From: Silene conica
Lineage: Eukaryota > Streptophyta > Magnoliopsida > Caryophyllales > Caryophyllaceae
Direction of reading: 5' to 3'
Length of the DNA: 64,000 nucleotides
NCBI GenBank assembly: GCA_029255685.2
Contig: CM055312.2
Location: 4,612,649-4,676,648 of the forward strand
Shown: positions 34,145-47,014 of the stretch, in pieces
Position numbering within the stretch: position 1 is the first letter of the stretch
Layout: every line of letters begins with the position of its first letter
Notes under the pieces: model-generated
Database searches by the model: none
Told to the model about the DNA's origin: nothing
What the model saw: the letters and a program-made list of their open reading frames with translations, nothing else
Translations under genes and position numbers: made by a program

Positions 34145-34620
34145 CTTTTTTCTTTTTACCCGAGACTTACTTTGAGTTAAATCGAGTCATTTTGAGTTTA
34201 AGGACCTTTATTTGAACATTTTGGCAAATATTTTTGAGTTATAATGTAGTTTTTTGAGTTTAATGTTTAAGTGAATGAATTTATAAACTTTATAACTAAA
34301 CTCATCATTTTAATAACAAAACTAAAAGCCTATACAATTGGTGGTAGGATATCTATTGTGTAATTTGTCTACAGATAAAGTCGGCTAAAAAGTGTGTGCA
34401 TAATAACCTACTTCCTCCATTCAAATCCATTGTGTATTTATGCTTTATGCACAAATTTTAAGAGTTTATTAAAATATGATTGAAAGTACAATGAGAAATG
34501 TGTATGTTGCTTTTTTTATTATATGTGATGGAGTAATGGTGGACTATTTGATGACACTTTGGGTAAATAATTGATGTTCATAAGGATACTTTGACAATTT
34601 TTGTTGGCTTTATTAGTAAA
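34145..34620. other. Intergenic DNA between the NMT1 promoter and the Helitron
   Basis: No gene. A single MITE-like end (tacttcctccattcaaatcc, near 34411) is present without a recognisable partner. Confidence 0.4.
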
Positions 34621-34755
34621 CTAGTGTAACACCCGTGAAAAATCACGGGGTTGTGTACACCTATTTTTAAATATGACTCTAAATTATTGTATAACCAATT
34701 CTATTTATTCGAACATGTGTATTTTTTAAAAATAAAAAATAAATAATATATTATC

Positions 34756-34757
<2 letters not shown>

Positions 34758-34844
<87 letters not shown>
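34758..34844. repeat. (AT)n microsatellite, about 85 bp
   Basis: An almost perfect AT dinucleotide run within the Helitron 3' part. Length may be affected by assembly. Confidence 0.95.
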
Positions 34845-34848
<4 letters not shown>

Positions 34849-35109
34849 TTATATATACGAATTTTATAACAAAATTATAAAAAAAAAATCAAAATTAAGA
34901 TAATTAAGTTCTATATACTATAGAAAATGAAAATTATAGTCAAGTTTGTGGTTATATTAGTTGAATCAAATTGTTAGATTTATAAGACGAAGAGTTAGGA
35001 GAATGAAAGAACAAATAAATTAAAATAAAAGATAAATTAACTTAAAAAAAAAGTTCTAATACAAATTAAAATAGAATACTGTATCAAATAAGGAAAATCT
35101 AAAACAAAT

Positions 35110-35525
35110 TTATAGTTTATCGAAAATCTCCTTGTAAACAACATTAGATGTTTTATTACTCACTTTTTTGTCTTCATCTAGAAGAAGGACTTTTAGACCC
35201 TTCTTACTTGTAACCCTAGATAAGGCAACATACAATTGGCCATGGGTGAATACTGGTCTAGGAAGATAAAGTCCAACACGGGATAGAGATTGCCCTTGAC
35301 TTTTGTTAATAGTCATGGCAAAGCATACCGCTAAAGGAAATTGTCTCCTTTCGAACTTAATTGGGAACTTGGTAGTGTCGGAAGGTGTCAATGTGAATAT
35401 GTGATGCGGGGAATATAGACCTTGCTACCAATATGACTACCAGAAATAACAGTTGCACTTATCACTCGATTTCCTAGATGATTTACCTCCATTCGGGTGC
35501 CATTTCTCAAAATATAATTTTAATA
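35110..35525 (-). pseudogene. Helitron PIF1-like helicase, C-terminal fragment
   Basis: 35391-35110 encodes [20 protein letters not shown], then [15 protein letters not shown] and ends with a stop after the EIFDKL segment, the C-terminal helicase motifs of PIF1/Helitron proteins. Just upstream, in another frame, NGTRMEVNHLGNRVISATVI and GSKVYIPR extend the homology to about 35525. Frame break near 35400. The rest of the Rep-helicase is absent. Confidence 0.85.
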
Positions 35526-35882
35526 GCCAATTAAAATCATTTCAATATTCCTAGGACTATTAAAGTACGTGATTGAAGACTATTAAAGTATATTTTAGTT
35601 ATACATTAACTATTAAAGTAATATTTCAACTATTAAAGATTCCGTGATTCCGTGATTGAAGATTGGCAGGCTAAGATTACGTGATTATGTAATGTCATCT
35701 TAGGAATATCACGGTTGCTGACACGGCTAATTTTAACTGGCCGAGAAAAATTGAAATTGTGAGAGTGAATGAGAGGGTTTGAAATGTGGTTTTCTGAAAC
35801 CACATTGCGCCACGTCAGCGATTTTACATAATTCTTTAATATATATAATGATGACTAAATGTGTAGTTTGGATATGAATGGA

Positions 35883-36117
35883 TTAAAATTGAATAAGGCC
35901 CTTTTTTCTGGTTTTTAGAGCTAAACTGAACTGAGCTGAACTGAATAGGGCTGTGCTGAGTTGAACTGAACTGAACTGAGCTGAGCTGAACTGAATCGAG
36001 TTGAACTGAATCGAGCTGAGCTGAACTAAACTGAACTGAATTTAATCGAGCTGAACTGAACTGAGTTGAATAAAGCTGAAATTAATAGAAATACTTAAGT
36101 TTAATTAAAGTGTACAA

Positions 36118-36154
<37 letters not shown>

Positions 36155-36629
36155 TAAAAAAATGTTTGATTAATACAAATTTGCGATTTTTTAAAAAACA
36201 ATTATATTAAAAAAATATTAATTTTTAGGTATTTTTTTTGTAGTCAACTCTAATGGACTTTGTTTTTTTCTTTTCTTGTGTTTTAAAATTAACAAAAGCA
36301 ACATTTGAATGTTTTACTCCTAAACATTAATTATTATTTTTATTATCTAAACATTTTACGTCTAAATCTGGTAAATACGACATGTATTTCATTTTTTTAT
36401 TATCTAAACATTTTACGTCTAAACATTAATTATTTTTATATATAAATATTTGTAGGTAAATATTATTTGGAGGATTCGACATACCCGAATACACTTTGAT
36501 ATTTGTTATCAAATTTTACTTCTCATTTACATTTTCTCTACTCTCTCATGTTTACTACTACTACTACTACTACTAATAATAATAATAATAATAATAATAA
36601 ACAATAAATATATATATAAAATAATAATA

Positions 36630-36666
<37 letters not shown>

Positions 36667-36747
36667 GAAGAAATAATAAAAATAACAACAAAAACAACAA
36701 TAATAATCATAATAATAATTTTTAATTAATAATAATAAATAGAATAA

Positions 36748-36778
<31 letters not shown>

Positions 36779-36809
36779 ATATAATAATAATAATAATCAT
36801 AACAAAAAC

Positions 36810-36864
<55 letters not shown>

Positions 36865-37044
36865 TGGGATTTACTTAATAAAGTCGAGCTGAACTGAACT
36901 GAAATGAATTAGATGAAGCTGAGTTGAGTTGAACTGAACTGAACTGAACTGAACTGAATGAAGCTGAGCTGAACTGAACTGAACTGAAACGAGCTGAGCT
37001 GAACTGAAACGAGCTGAAAATAAGCCAGAAAGAACAGGACCTAA
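35883..37044. mobile_element. Low-complexity element built on GAACT/GAGCT repeats with (AAT)n interior
   Basis: Two arrays of the pentamers GAACT and GAGCT (about 35926-36085 and 36883-37020), both in the same orientation, enclose AT-rich DNA with several (AAT)n and (AAAT)n microsatellites. The outer edges carry imperfect inverted motifs: aggcccttttttctggtttt on the left, and the complement of aataagccagaaagaacagg acct on the right. A 22-bp direct repeat gtgtagtttggatatgaatg ga flanks the block (35861 and 37039). No protein is encoded. Class unknown. Confidence 0.6.
36118..36152. repeat. (AAT)n microsatellite
   Basis: Perfect trinucleotide run. Similar runs recur at about 36571-36600, 36624-36665 and 36785-36862 inside the same element. 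Confidence 0.9.
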
Positions 37045-37080
37045 GTGTAGTTTGGATATGAATGGATGAAGTATTTCTAA

Positions 37081-37508
37081 GACCATCCCCAAGCAGAAGG
37101 TCACCTTAATCGGGTCACCAATATATTAACCTTTAATCTCACCCTATTTATCTTGACCCACCTATACCCTCCCAAGCATAAGGTCACGTCCTAGGTCACC
37201 AACCCAATCATTTTTCCACTTTCCAATATTTCCAATCATTTCCGACATTCTCTACCCGACCAAAACCCCTCTCTTACTCTTTTAGTTACTATTATTTCCC
37301 TGACTTGTACTTTTTTCTAAATGTGTAAACCAATTGTGTATTGCCATGTGGAAGGTCACCATTTAATGACCTCTTCTTATTCAGGGTCGGCAATTGACCC
37401 CGACTTATTCAAGGTCGAGTTAATTATCGTGTAAGTTCTTATTAATTAGGTAATTAAGGAGATTCAAAAAGGTAGCGACCCAGTTGGCGACCTTGCTTGG
37501 AGATGGTC
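37081..37508. mobile_element. Tourist/PIF-Harbinger-like MITE (428 bp)
   Basis: Inverted ends GACCATCCCCAAGCAGAAGG on the left and the complement of ..gaccttgcttggagatggtc on the right, flanked by TAA on both sides (37078-37080 and 37509-37511). Internal gaccxxxx..ggtc repeats, no ORF. It lies only about 20 bp from the preceding element. Confidence 0.8.
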
Positions 37509-37511
37509 TAA

Positions 37512-39639
37512 GGAAATGTTCGACAAAATTAGTTATTTATTTGAGTGTAAATACGGATTAATAATAAGTGTAACTTAAATCTTATTATTTTTGGTCATTT
37601 TGGATTCAAGTTAATTCAATTGTCACATTTGGCTTATTCAATTTTGGGGTGTCCGAGTTTGCCTCATAAAGAATGGGCATTTCGTCAAGTTTGAGACTAT
37701 AATTAACACAAATTATTTTTGTGTCATATTAACATCGGCTCAATAACAATAAACCCGAATATTGAAACCGCTAAAAACAAATGTCAATTTAGTTGTGATA
37801 CCGTACAACATACTTAATAAGTCAATTATCATCATAAAATATAAAGTTGCCAAAATAATATTTTAAATTCACAAATTCTCATTTGTGACGACGGTAGTGA
37901 TGGATACCGTTCTTCTCATAAAATACCTATAAAAGGTGACTGGAAAAGCAAATGAAGGGTGCCCCACCTTGTCCACTCTCCCTTTTTGTGAGAGGTCACA
38001 AACTTGTGACAAGATTAGCCCGTCACACGCAAGACTTGCTGTTTTAAATTATATGGATAGAGATATATTCCCTAACATATACTCGTATTAAGTTATGGTT
38101 TATCTTATAATTAAAAACAGTTTTATAAAAGAGTTGTTATAAACAAGCAAATTATTGAATAGTTCCTCTAACAGTCTAACTCAACAATTGTAAAGATAAT
38201 CTCACTCACTATGAATGTCACATGTGAATTTTCACATTGAAGAATGTACAATAGATTTTCAAATGGAACTTCTTTGGACTTATAGACCATACATTGTCTG
38301 GACTCTTTCCTATGTATAGGTGCGACCTAGGCACGGTAACATAATCCTATCACAAAAGTGTTGAGTACGTTGAATCACTCTAAAAAGATAGACAAATGAT
38401 TAGGACGTAGAGAGTACCAATTTACAAAAACCATATGAAAACAAGTTATCGGACTGTCCCAATTTGAATCAGACTTCAAACTAATTCAGTTATACAAGAG
38501 AGGAAAGTGTGTCTGAAAAATCAATGGGGAACTTGGGATCTTAACAGAATAACAGATACAGATATGCAGTACTTCAACAGACAACAATGTAATGAGACCA
38601 ACAATGAACTTCATCGTAGCGTCTTTAGCTGAAGCCGGATGATAATGCTCGGGCAAATTGGCTATCCTCCTAGGAGACGAATCTGCTCAAAGCCAACCAG
38701 GTGGTCTCACATCCTCAGTTACAATTAAGCAAACTGCATTCTGATTTCTGACAGTCACATACAGGTTGTCTATGATTGCTAGCACGAGGCAATCTAGAGC
38801 TCCGTCTCAGTCATTTGTTGGACTCTACTCTCTACTCTCTCGACTTTATTCATTGTCTTCACAATTCTCTCCATGGATAATGGTTCCTTCAGTCCATTCA
38901 TGCTTTGTTCTTCTTGGGATCCGTCATTGCCTTTGGTGTGTACCTTCTCCAGTTCTTCATCTCCTCGCTTGGCTCTTCTCTAGACCTCTCATTGCCTTAA
39001 GTATGTCGCTCTTCTAGTTATTCCTCACCCCCATCCTCACTCTGCTAAACTTGGCTAAACACGTTCAATAGGCGCTTCAATCCTCCATAACCTTCTTTGC
39101 TATTTTCATCTCTGTTTGAATCACGAGACATTGGTTATAAATGAACATTGGTTTAAGAATGACGAGTTATGATCAGATAGGCGTTTTTCAAACTTGGAAA
39201 TGGTAAAAATACAGAGAAATTAACCCCTGTAGTAAAGCCACAAAGCAAAGAAATTGAACTCCATAAAATGAAGCGTACAGACAGAAATTAAACCCCTCAA
39301 ATTGAATAAAAGGTAGATAGGCTAACAACACACACAATTCTTTATATTTCGACACAATGTACAAAACTGAAAGCTTGAACTGAATAAAATATGGGAAAAC
39401 TACAAATTAGAAAAGGCAGCAAGTAAAGAAGGAAATAACTGAACAAGAAGCTCCGTGTTGAGAGGGGTTGGAGCCTTAGTTTTCCCGAATCATATAATCT
39501 ATCCGAAACTCAATGTAAAGGTCATCCATCCTCAAATGGCCTAAATACCCAAACTCGTCATTTTCAAATGAGTCCCTCCAAATCCCCCATAATCCGCCTC
39601 TGGCCTATTTACATAAGTTCCGTGTTAGAAGTTTTTGGG
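37512..39639. other. Intergenic DNA downstream of the resistance gene
   Basis: No coding region is supported. 37870-38040 has tgacgacggt..cccgtcacac features found in some MITEs but no clear ends. The part next to 39640 should contain the 3' UTR of the NLR gene. A short ORF near 38766-39017 shows no family resemblance. Confidence 0.45.
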
Positions 39640-42600
39640 TTAATTATTAGACCAGACTTTTGGTTGAGATGATATTTTATCAAAACAAAAGAGATAATAA
39701 TGTTTATTTTGGAATTTGGACAAGTGACAATAAGAGAGAAGATACAAAGTATACCTTATCTGGCACTTGGACAGGTTCACCAACAAATCTTGTTGCTCCT
39801 CATTTGAATACTTAAAATATTCCTTGTAGTTAACAGATAATTTACATAGATTGGGAGCTTTTATTCTTCCCGATGAGAACGATTCTATGTCGTCACTCTC
39901 TAATATTGCAACCCTCTCCAATGACGGCAATTCCAAAACATCATCTTGAGCTGGATCTCCGCGTAAAAGCCATTTCATTTTGCAATATGCTAGCATCACG
40001 TAATTCAATTGGGGTACAACTAAAGGCTTCAACGCAAATGACAACATCCCTAAACAACAATTAATATACAATCTCTCCAAGGATGCCAATTCTCCAACTT
40101 CATTCGTGTTTTCAGATAGAAAATACTCCATATTACAACAATTGTATATCTTCAAGTTCTTTAGTTTCGGAGCTGTGAAGGGTCCTGAACAAAATGTTTC
40201 AATTTTACGACACACCTTCAATTCCATACTTTCAAGTAACGGAAAGTGTAATCCAGTGTTTGGTTTGGAGGCAAACTTGGTGATTTTCAATTCATTTAAC
40301 TCGAGGATCTTAAGGCGAGGGAAACCATAAACTCTTTCGTCTCCATCTCCAACTAACTCATCCTTGATTATTACTTCCATGTTTTCGCATTCTCCAATCT
40401 CCAGTTTTTCTAGTTGTTGCAGTTGTTCTCTACCCTTGATGAATAGCGCTCCTGGGAATAAATATTCCCAACTTAATCCTCGAATAGAAAGGGTGCAAAT
40501 ATTTTTGAGTAGATGCAGGGGAAAAATCTTCAGTTTTGGCATAGTATCCAATGTTATTCCCGTTAGACGTTCACATAACATTACAACACCATCATCGTCT
40601 TCATTGACAAACAATTGTTCCAACGAATCACAACCACTAACACAAAGGGTTTCCAAGTTGGGAAGCTGAGAATATGCCCAGAAGACCTCTCTATCTACCG
40701 CTGAAGCGGAGAATAGCGACTTGATATCACGGAAATCGCTGACTTGGAGATGGGACAATTTATGAGAGATTTGATGTGGAATGGATGTCAGCCCAGGGAC
40801 CTGACCAAGTGTTAACTTTTGCAGGTTCGGAACTGGGTTTAATGAGTTGCTATTGATTTCTGTTTGTCCTTCCACGCCTGATGAAGACCAATTCCATAGC
40901 CTTACAACTTGTCTTGACACACTTCGTACTTCCAGTTCCTCTAGAGCCGGAAATTCAATCTGCACATTAAGCAATAGTTTTTTAGTTCACCTGATATCAG
41001 TATGTGTACATATACTAGGCGCCAATTGCAAATTTCTTGGTCAATTCTCACTGATAAGAATACTACCTTGTCAGAGAAAAAAGTGATCGGGTTTTCCGAC
41101 CCATCAAAATTAGTCAAATTACGAGCGCTTGACAAGCTCAACGATTGCAAATTAGGAAACTGAAGCTTATAACTTCCGCCATAGAACCTTTTAAGTATGG
41201 TCAAAGAGTGCAAAGAAAGACGTTTCAGTGACGGAAAATTGATAACATGTTCAAGAACTTCATCCGCTCCCATCTCTTCGCTTATGACTTCTTGTAACCT
41301 CCTACAGCTACTTATCTTCAATTCTTCAAGTTTGATAAGTCCGGCAAATATAGATGGAGAGCCCAAGCTCCGCAACTTCTTACACATCTCAATGTGTATA
41401 ACCTTCAAATTCTGAAAGCTGGAAACGTAACATGCCTGACTCCAGATCGTCCCAATCATCTCATTAAACGACAACTCCAAACTTTCTAAAGATGGATATT
41501 TGCTCTGTTTCACATATTAAAAGGTCACATGTTACATCCAAACTGCTAATTTTGAAAAATCTCAGAAAACTTGAGGGCAACTTTTTATAATTATAGAGAA
41601 TATTGTTGATTATAGCCTTTTAAAAATCACTTTTTGAAAACTATAGCCTTATAATTTCTTTTTTGTAAATAACGCTCATAATATTACTTCTGATCATAAA
41701 TTGCAGTTAGAATATTAACTCCGACGGAAAATTAATATCACTTTGAATTTTTGGGACTTAAGTTCATTTGTTTAGGATCTTCATCTTGTATATTCTCTTG
41801 TGTTCACCCCAATCAGATTTCAGAACTCCATTTCTCACTAATTCTTCATTTCTTTAACAATTTCACCTAATCTAATTCTACCTTATTCAATTTAATTGAG
41901 TTCTAATTCTATTATTTCCCTTGTATCTTAAAATTAATTAATGTTCTTCATCCTCAATTTCCCCCAAATTGAAAATAATTAGGGTTCTTCAATTTTCAAC
42001 AAATTGAAAATAATTAGGATTCTTCGATTTTCCCCAAATAGAAACCCTAAAATTCGATTCAATCAATTGAAAAACAACAAATTGATTTCCATTGTATTAG
42101 TGTTCCTCATCATCAATTTTTCTCAAATTGAAAATGATTAGGGTTCTTCAAATTTCTCCAAATTAAAAATAATTAGGGTTCTTTATTTTTCCCCAAATTA
42201 AAACTCTAAAATCCGATTCAATCAATTGAAAAACAATAAATTGTGGACAATATTAGATTTATATTAATACTACCAACAACAACAAATTACAGTAGAGATT
42301 AGGGTAAAATTTGGGAGAAATTGTAGAGGAAGATGAAAGAGGATTTAGGGTTTAATGATAAAATGAAAAAAATTGGGTAAGTAAAGAAATAGGCAAGGGT
42401 ATATCGGTCAATTTTGAAATTGACCGAAAATGTCATTGTGGTGCAAATTATTGTGCAGTTTTGAAAGAAAAGCAATATTATGGATGTAATTTACAACAAA
42501 AATTTATCAAGTTGTAATTTTCTAGGAATAATGTTTTAAAGGATGTAATCAACAATTTTCTCTTTAAATTAAGATATTTATTTTATTCCACTTACCTCTA

Positions 42601-45600
42601 AATTGAAGAAAGAAAAGTCCGTGAAGGTAGAAAACACCTCATTGTTCGATTGCCCCAGCATGCTTGATAGAAATTTGACATGGCTCATGTGAAGTGATTT
42701 CAAATGAGGAAATGGCTCGACATTTATCTCGGCCGCATCCTTGTAAACAATGAATCCCAATGATGTACATTTTTTAATAGAAATCTCAGTCAAGTTAAGT
42801 GCAACGGAAGTGAGAGGCAACCCATAGTCCAAAAGGAGCAAATCCTCAAGAGTGAGACTTCGGAGATTCGAGAATATTCCGGTTGGAGCTTTTCCATCAC
42901 ATATCATTGTTAACTTGTTCATATCTTCTAGCCACAAATACTCCAGATTCGCAAAAGCTAATGACTCATCCTGTTCGTTGGAGCTTATTATAAATTCGAG
43001 CTCGCCGAATTTAGCAACCAAATACTTCAAGTCCTTAAAACCGTCTTTGTCCAATTGAGGGACAAGATTCTTGACGAGCCTATCAAAATGACGCAATACC
43101 AAACATTCAGTTTTCTTTACTAATGCTGTTAACCAGTTGCTCGGACTTGCATGTATATCGATCAACTCCAGAACATAACGGAACACAGGTACTTCTTCAT
43201 AACTATGGTTAGAGTTGCGAACACGTATTTTGAATTTCCCCAGCTGCTCGACTAGCTGACCATTATTCACGGTTAACAATTGTTCAACATTGGATACCTC
43301 CATTTCAAGAACATTTAAGTGAGACAGTGTGTCAAGCTCACTTCCACTTACCTGGTTAGACCCCTCTCCATCATTAACTTCTAAATGAGGTAATCTGGAT
43401 AAGGTATTAGCTATGATCCTTTTCATACCTTTGGACCATCCATTGTTAGTATTTGTGGACGATGCCCAACCATCAAAACCATTGAGCATGTAAAGACCTT
43501 CTAAATGGGATAAACGGGATAAGATATTAGCCGGGATTCTTTTCATACCTTTACACCCTCCCATATCCAGCAACCGAAGATTATACAACTCTCCAATTTC
43601 AACAGGTAACTCTTCCAAACTCGATCCACGCAAGCTAAGAACAAGAAGGTTCACTAACTTACTAATCAATTTAATTTCTTTTAAATTGCACTGGTGTAAA
43701 TGCAATGTGCTGAGACGCTTCAATTGTGTCATTGATTTTGGTAATCCCAGCTTGAAATCAATGTTAGTTAGATTTAAAACCTTTAGATTCGTCATTCCTT
43801 TAAAGAAATCAGACGAAAGAGTTGTTGAGGATACATTGCCATTCAGTAACAAAATTTCAAGCATAGGAGCCTTAACTCCACTCAGTCGTGAAAAATCATG
43901 GCCAGACATCAATGATATGGCCGTGAACTTCTCGAACGTCGTCTTACACATCCATCGAGGAATATTTTCAACTAGGGTCATCCCGTTTTTGCCTGCCAAT
44001 TGTTAGCAAAACATTATTCATAACCGACCATTTGAGTCAATTGTCCCCCTCTCAACGAAAAAAAGAAAGAAGTAAAATATTGGGACGAAAGGAGTATCTT
44101 ATTATATTCATAATAAAAATACTCTGATTACTTTCCAAGCTCTAAATGTAGGAAATTGTGCGATGATCCAGTTATAAAATTAACCTCCCCAGAGGATCCT
44201 TTCCCCTAAGGCCCTTTTATGCTGCACCAAAAGGTATTGCGACTCTGAAACTAGACTTAAATGAAATAGGGTCTGAATTACTTGCTTTTTCTCGATTATA
44301 TGAGCATGTAAAAGAAAAGAAAATTAAAACAGAAAAATATAAATATTAAGCTAGTAGTGAAATTACCTTTATCAATAAAAGAGATAAAAGATGCACGGAC
44401 AACATCATGTATCTTGACTTGTCCATCAGAATCTCCTTTTAATAGCAATGACGATGAAATGAGTTCACTAACCCATGTATTTGTTTGCTCTATGGCTTCC
44501 GAAAGGTTGTTAACACGTTGAAATAAATCCAACCCAATGCCATATTTCATCAAATCCTCCACTTTTATAGCTGAGTCAACCGGAGATAGACATACACAGA
44601 ATAAAAACAACTTTTTTTCTTCAATATCCATAAGCTTGTAACTTGTTTCAAGAATTGAGTATATCTCACGATACTCACTATCAACTTGACTCGAAATATG
44701 CTTTTCGGAAATCTCAGCAAATTGACACCACATTGCAACATTTTTATCCCTTAATGTGCTTGCGGTTGTGACAATTGCAAGGGGTAAACCCGCACACTTT
44801 CTCAATAGTCTATCTACCACGGGTTTAAATTCTTCATTGTCGACCGTCTTTCCAATTTGATTTTCAAAAAGATTTAAAGCTTCTCTTTCGTTCAACATGC
44901 CCACCTCAAATATATTAGCATCTTGGACATCCATGACCCGACACACTTGTCTTTCTCTAGTTGTAATCAAGAGTTTACAACAGAAATCTTTAGTACTTCC
45001 GCAAGGAATGCCCACTTCATCTAACTTGAGTTTCTTCCATAGGTTGTCAACAATTATGAGTATTTTCCTTTTCTCAGATTTCAATGCATTATAAATTTTA
45101 CGGGCCCTTTCGCCTTGAGTGTGCACATCATCTAACGGCAAGTTGATTCCTTCAGCAATTTGATCTTGAATGCCTACAATATTTGGGGCTTCTGATACTT
45201 CTACCACCACTCTTTTATCAAATAAACCACTTGTTCTTTTGTAGGCAACTTCTTTTGCCAATGTTGTTTTTCCTGCATCCATGTGAACCGAAATCAATTC
45301 CAACTTAACATATAACCATTTGCATAAAGCTCCACCCTTGTTTAAAATAGCAAAATCACTTATACGCCTCCTAAGACCATGTCCAATTATTTTGCATTTA
45401 TAGAAAATCCTTTGATAAATTTGTTCTTTAACAAGTACTTCATCTAATATAATGTTTAGAAAATAAAATTATAACGCATGAGGTTTCAAACTAGTACCAT
45501 ATTGGGTATTGTGGTGTAACATTAAGTAACGAACATATAAAAGGAGTCTTCATCTAATATTAAGGTATTGGATTAATACAACTTTTTCATTCTCTTTATT

Positions 45601-47014
45601 TCAGAGTAAGAATAAGAATAAGAATAAGAATAAGAATAAGAATAAAAAATGTTATCATTCCCTCCGCAAACTATACCACTTAAATTGACATTCAGAAATA
45701 TTGGAAATTCAGCAAGTTAAAGGAGTTAATTATCATCTTTAGGTATAAATTATGTAAATGTGATGAAATGATCGAAATGAGTCCTTAATGCGAGGAAATA
45801 ATAAAACATCAAAGAAGAAAAAACTTACCGGCACCGCCCATACCAAATACGCCGACAACTTTAACCTTATCATCTTGTAAGGCTATTAATATTTTCTGGA
45901 GAAGTTCTTCTCTAGATTCCAAGCCCTTCATGAAGTCGCCGGGAATAGTTTCGAGTTCATCAGCTCTTTTAGGTCTAGTCACAAGACCCGATGGACATTC
46001 AGCAATCCTAGACTTGATAGCCTTAACCATAATTTCTGCATTTGCACTCATATCATGACGATCACGGTAAAATTTGAACCGATCCACGCAGCAACCACAG
46101 TACCTGTGTGGCTTGGTGTTTTCTTTAACATGCTCAGACTTGGTATCCTTGCTCAAAGCATCCATGAGTTCCATCCCTAACTTTGCTTCATCTGGCAGCT
46201 CTTTCTTGAAGTTCTCGTCATTCAAAAAAGTCATCAAGCTACCTATATGTTTACGCCAAATCCCAACTTTCTCTTTGATAATACCGTTATTAGCTGATTG
46301 AGCATCCTCTTCATGTTTTGGAAGTTGCAATTCCTCTTCACCATGATCATATTCATTATGCTCCGCCTCCTTCCGAATGATACCCTCTGCTTTACTTAAA
46401 ATCATCGCCATCTCGTCACCGTCTTCCCTTAGTTTCTCGAGATCAACATCGTTCAATAGTTTAACCACACCAATAGCCGCATCATCATCAGTTTTTATGA
46501 ACTTCTTAAACTCCTCGGCAATATCCTTGATAACATCGCTTGCTATTTTGGCAACTTTCTTGTAATCAACATCCTCTTCAGCATCAACTACTTCCTCATC
46601 ACCCGCTTCTTGATTACACTTCTTCTTCACCACATTGACCACAATGTCGAAAACCTCCCTATTTTCTTTCCATAATTTCTTCAAAACACGACGCTCAATG
46701 ATTCTCACCACAATTTCAGCCACCTTTTCTTTTTTCATAAGCTTCCTCATTTCTTCACTCTCGATCAACTCGTTAAAATTATTCACCCAATTCGCCGTTT
46801 CTCTTGTCATCACATGCAGCCTCTCCTTGCCTTCCAACACTTTTGCATCAATGTCCTGCTTTTTCGAACATAAAAGTTTTAGCTCTCTCAGCAAATCAGT
46901 CATGTTATCATCATGACTCTTGATAAACTTCACATATTCGATTATTCTATCCACAGTGAAAGACTTAACAGGCCCAGCTACGACTTTCACACCATCTAAT
47001 ATCGCATCCGACAT
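39640..47014 (-). CDS. CC-NB-ARC-LRR disease resistance protein (5 exons)
   Basis: Exons 47014-45829, 45272-44367, 43992-42596, 41504-41067 and 40959-39640 join in phase to about 1748 residues. Residues 1-375 form an unusually long, Lys/Glu-rich helical N-terminus, about twice a usual CC domain. NB-ARC: P-loop VFGMGGAG|KTTLAKEV split by intron 1, kinase-2 KILIIVDNLW (DN rather than DD), RNBS-B KLLITTRERQVC, CAGLPLAIVTTA, FLFCVCLSP and KIHDVVR in place of MHD. About 1000 residues of LRRs follow (LKVLNLTNIDFKLGLPKSMT; LVLSLRGSSLEELPVEIG). It resembles the RPS2/At4g27190-like group, which senses pathogen effectors in the cytoplasm or at membranes. The start is the second Met (MSDAILDG). The last exon may have a further splice site near 39752. 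Confidence 0.85.
41945..42243. repeat. Tandem ~160 bp duplication in NLR intron 3
   Basis: Two copies of a unit containing aaaataattagggttcttca, then cgattcaatcaattgaaaaa caa. Smaller internal reiterations of attagggttctt occur. Located between LRR exons 3 and 4. Confidence 0.7.
45607..45645. repeat. (TAAGAA)n microsatellite in NLR intron 1
   Basis: About six perfect hexamers within the intron that splits the P-loop codons. Confidence 0.9.

Larger units (their letters stand above)
34621..35851 (-). mobile_element. Helitron remnant with both termini (1.23 kb)
   Basis: On the minus strand the 5' end is A|TCATTATATATATTAAAG at 35851. The 3' end is a hairpin CCCGTGATTTTTCACGGG, then a short linker and CTAG at 34621, followed by T. 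Insertion between A and T, a TC start and a hairpin before CTRR are the Helitron rules. Inside, a PIF1-type helicase C-terminus survives (35110-35525). No Rep domain remains, so it is an internally deleted derivative. Confidence 0.8.

Noticed and set aside
34411..34550. Stowaway-like element starting tacttcctccattcaaatcc
   Set aside because: Only one end recognisable. The other side ends near gatggagtaatgg without a convincing complement, so it is not listed as an element.
35110..35391. Possible host PIF1 helicase gene
   Set aside because: Only the last ~90 codons, frameshifted upstream, and enclosed by Helitron termini.
38766..39017. Small hydrophobic ORF in the intergenic region
   Set aside because: No family motif, no splice or promoter context. 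Probably chance.
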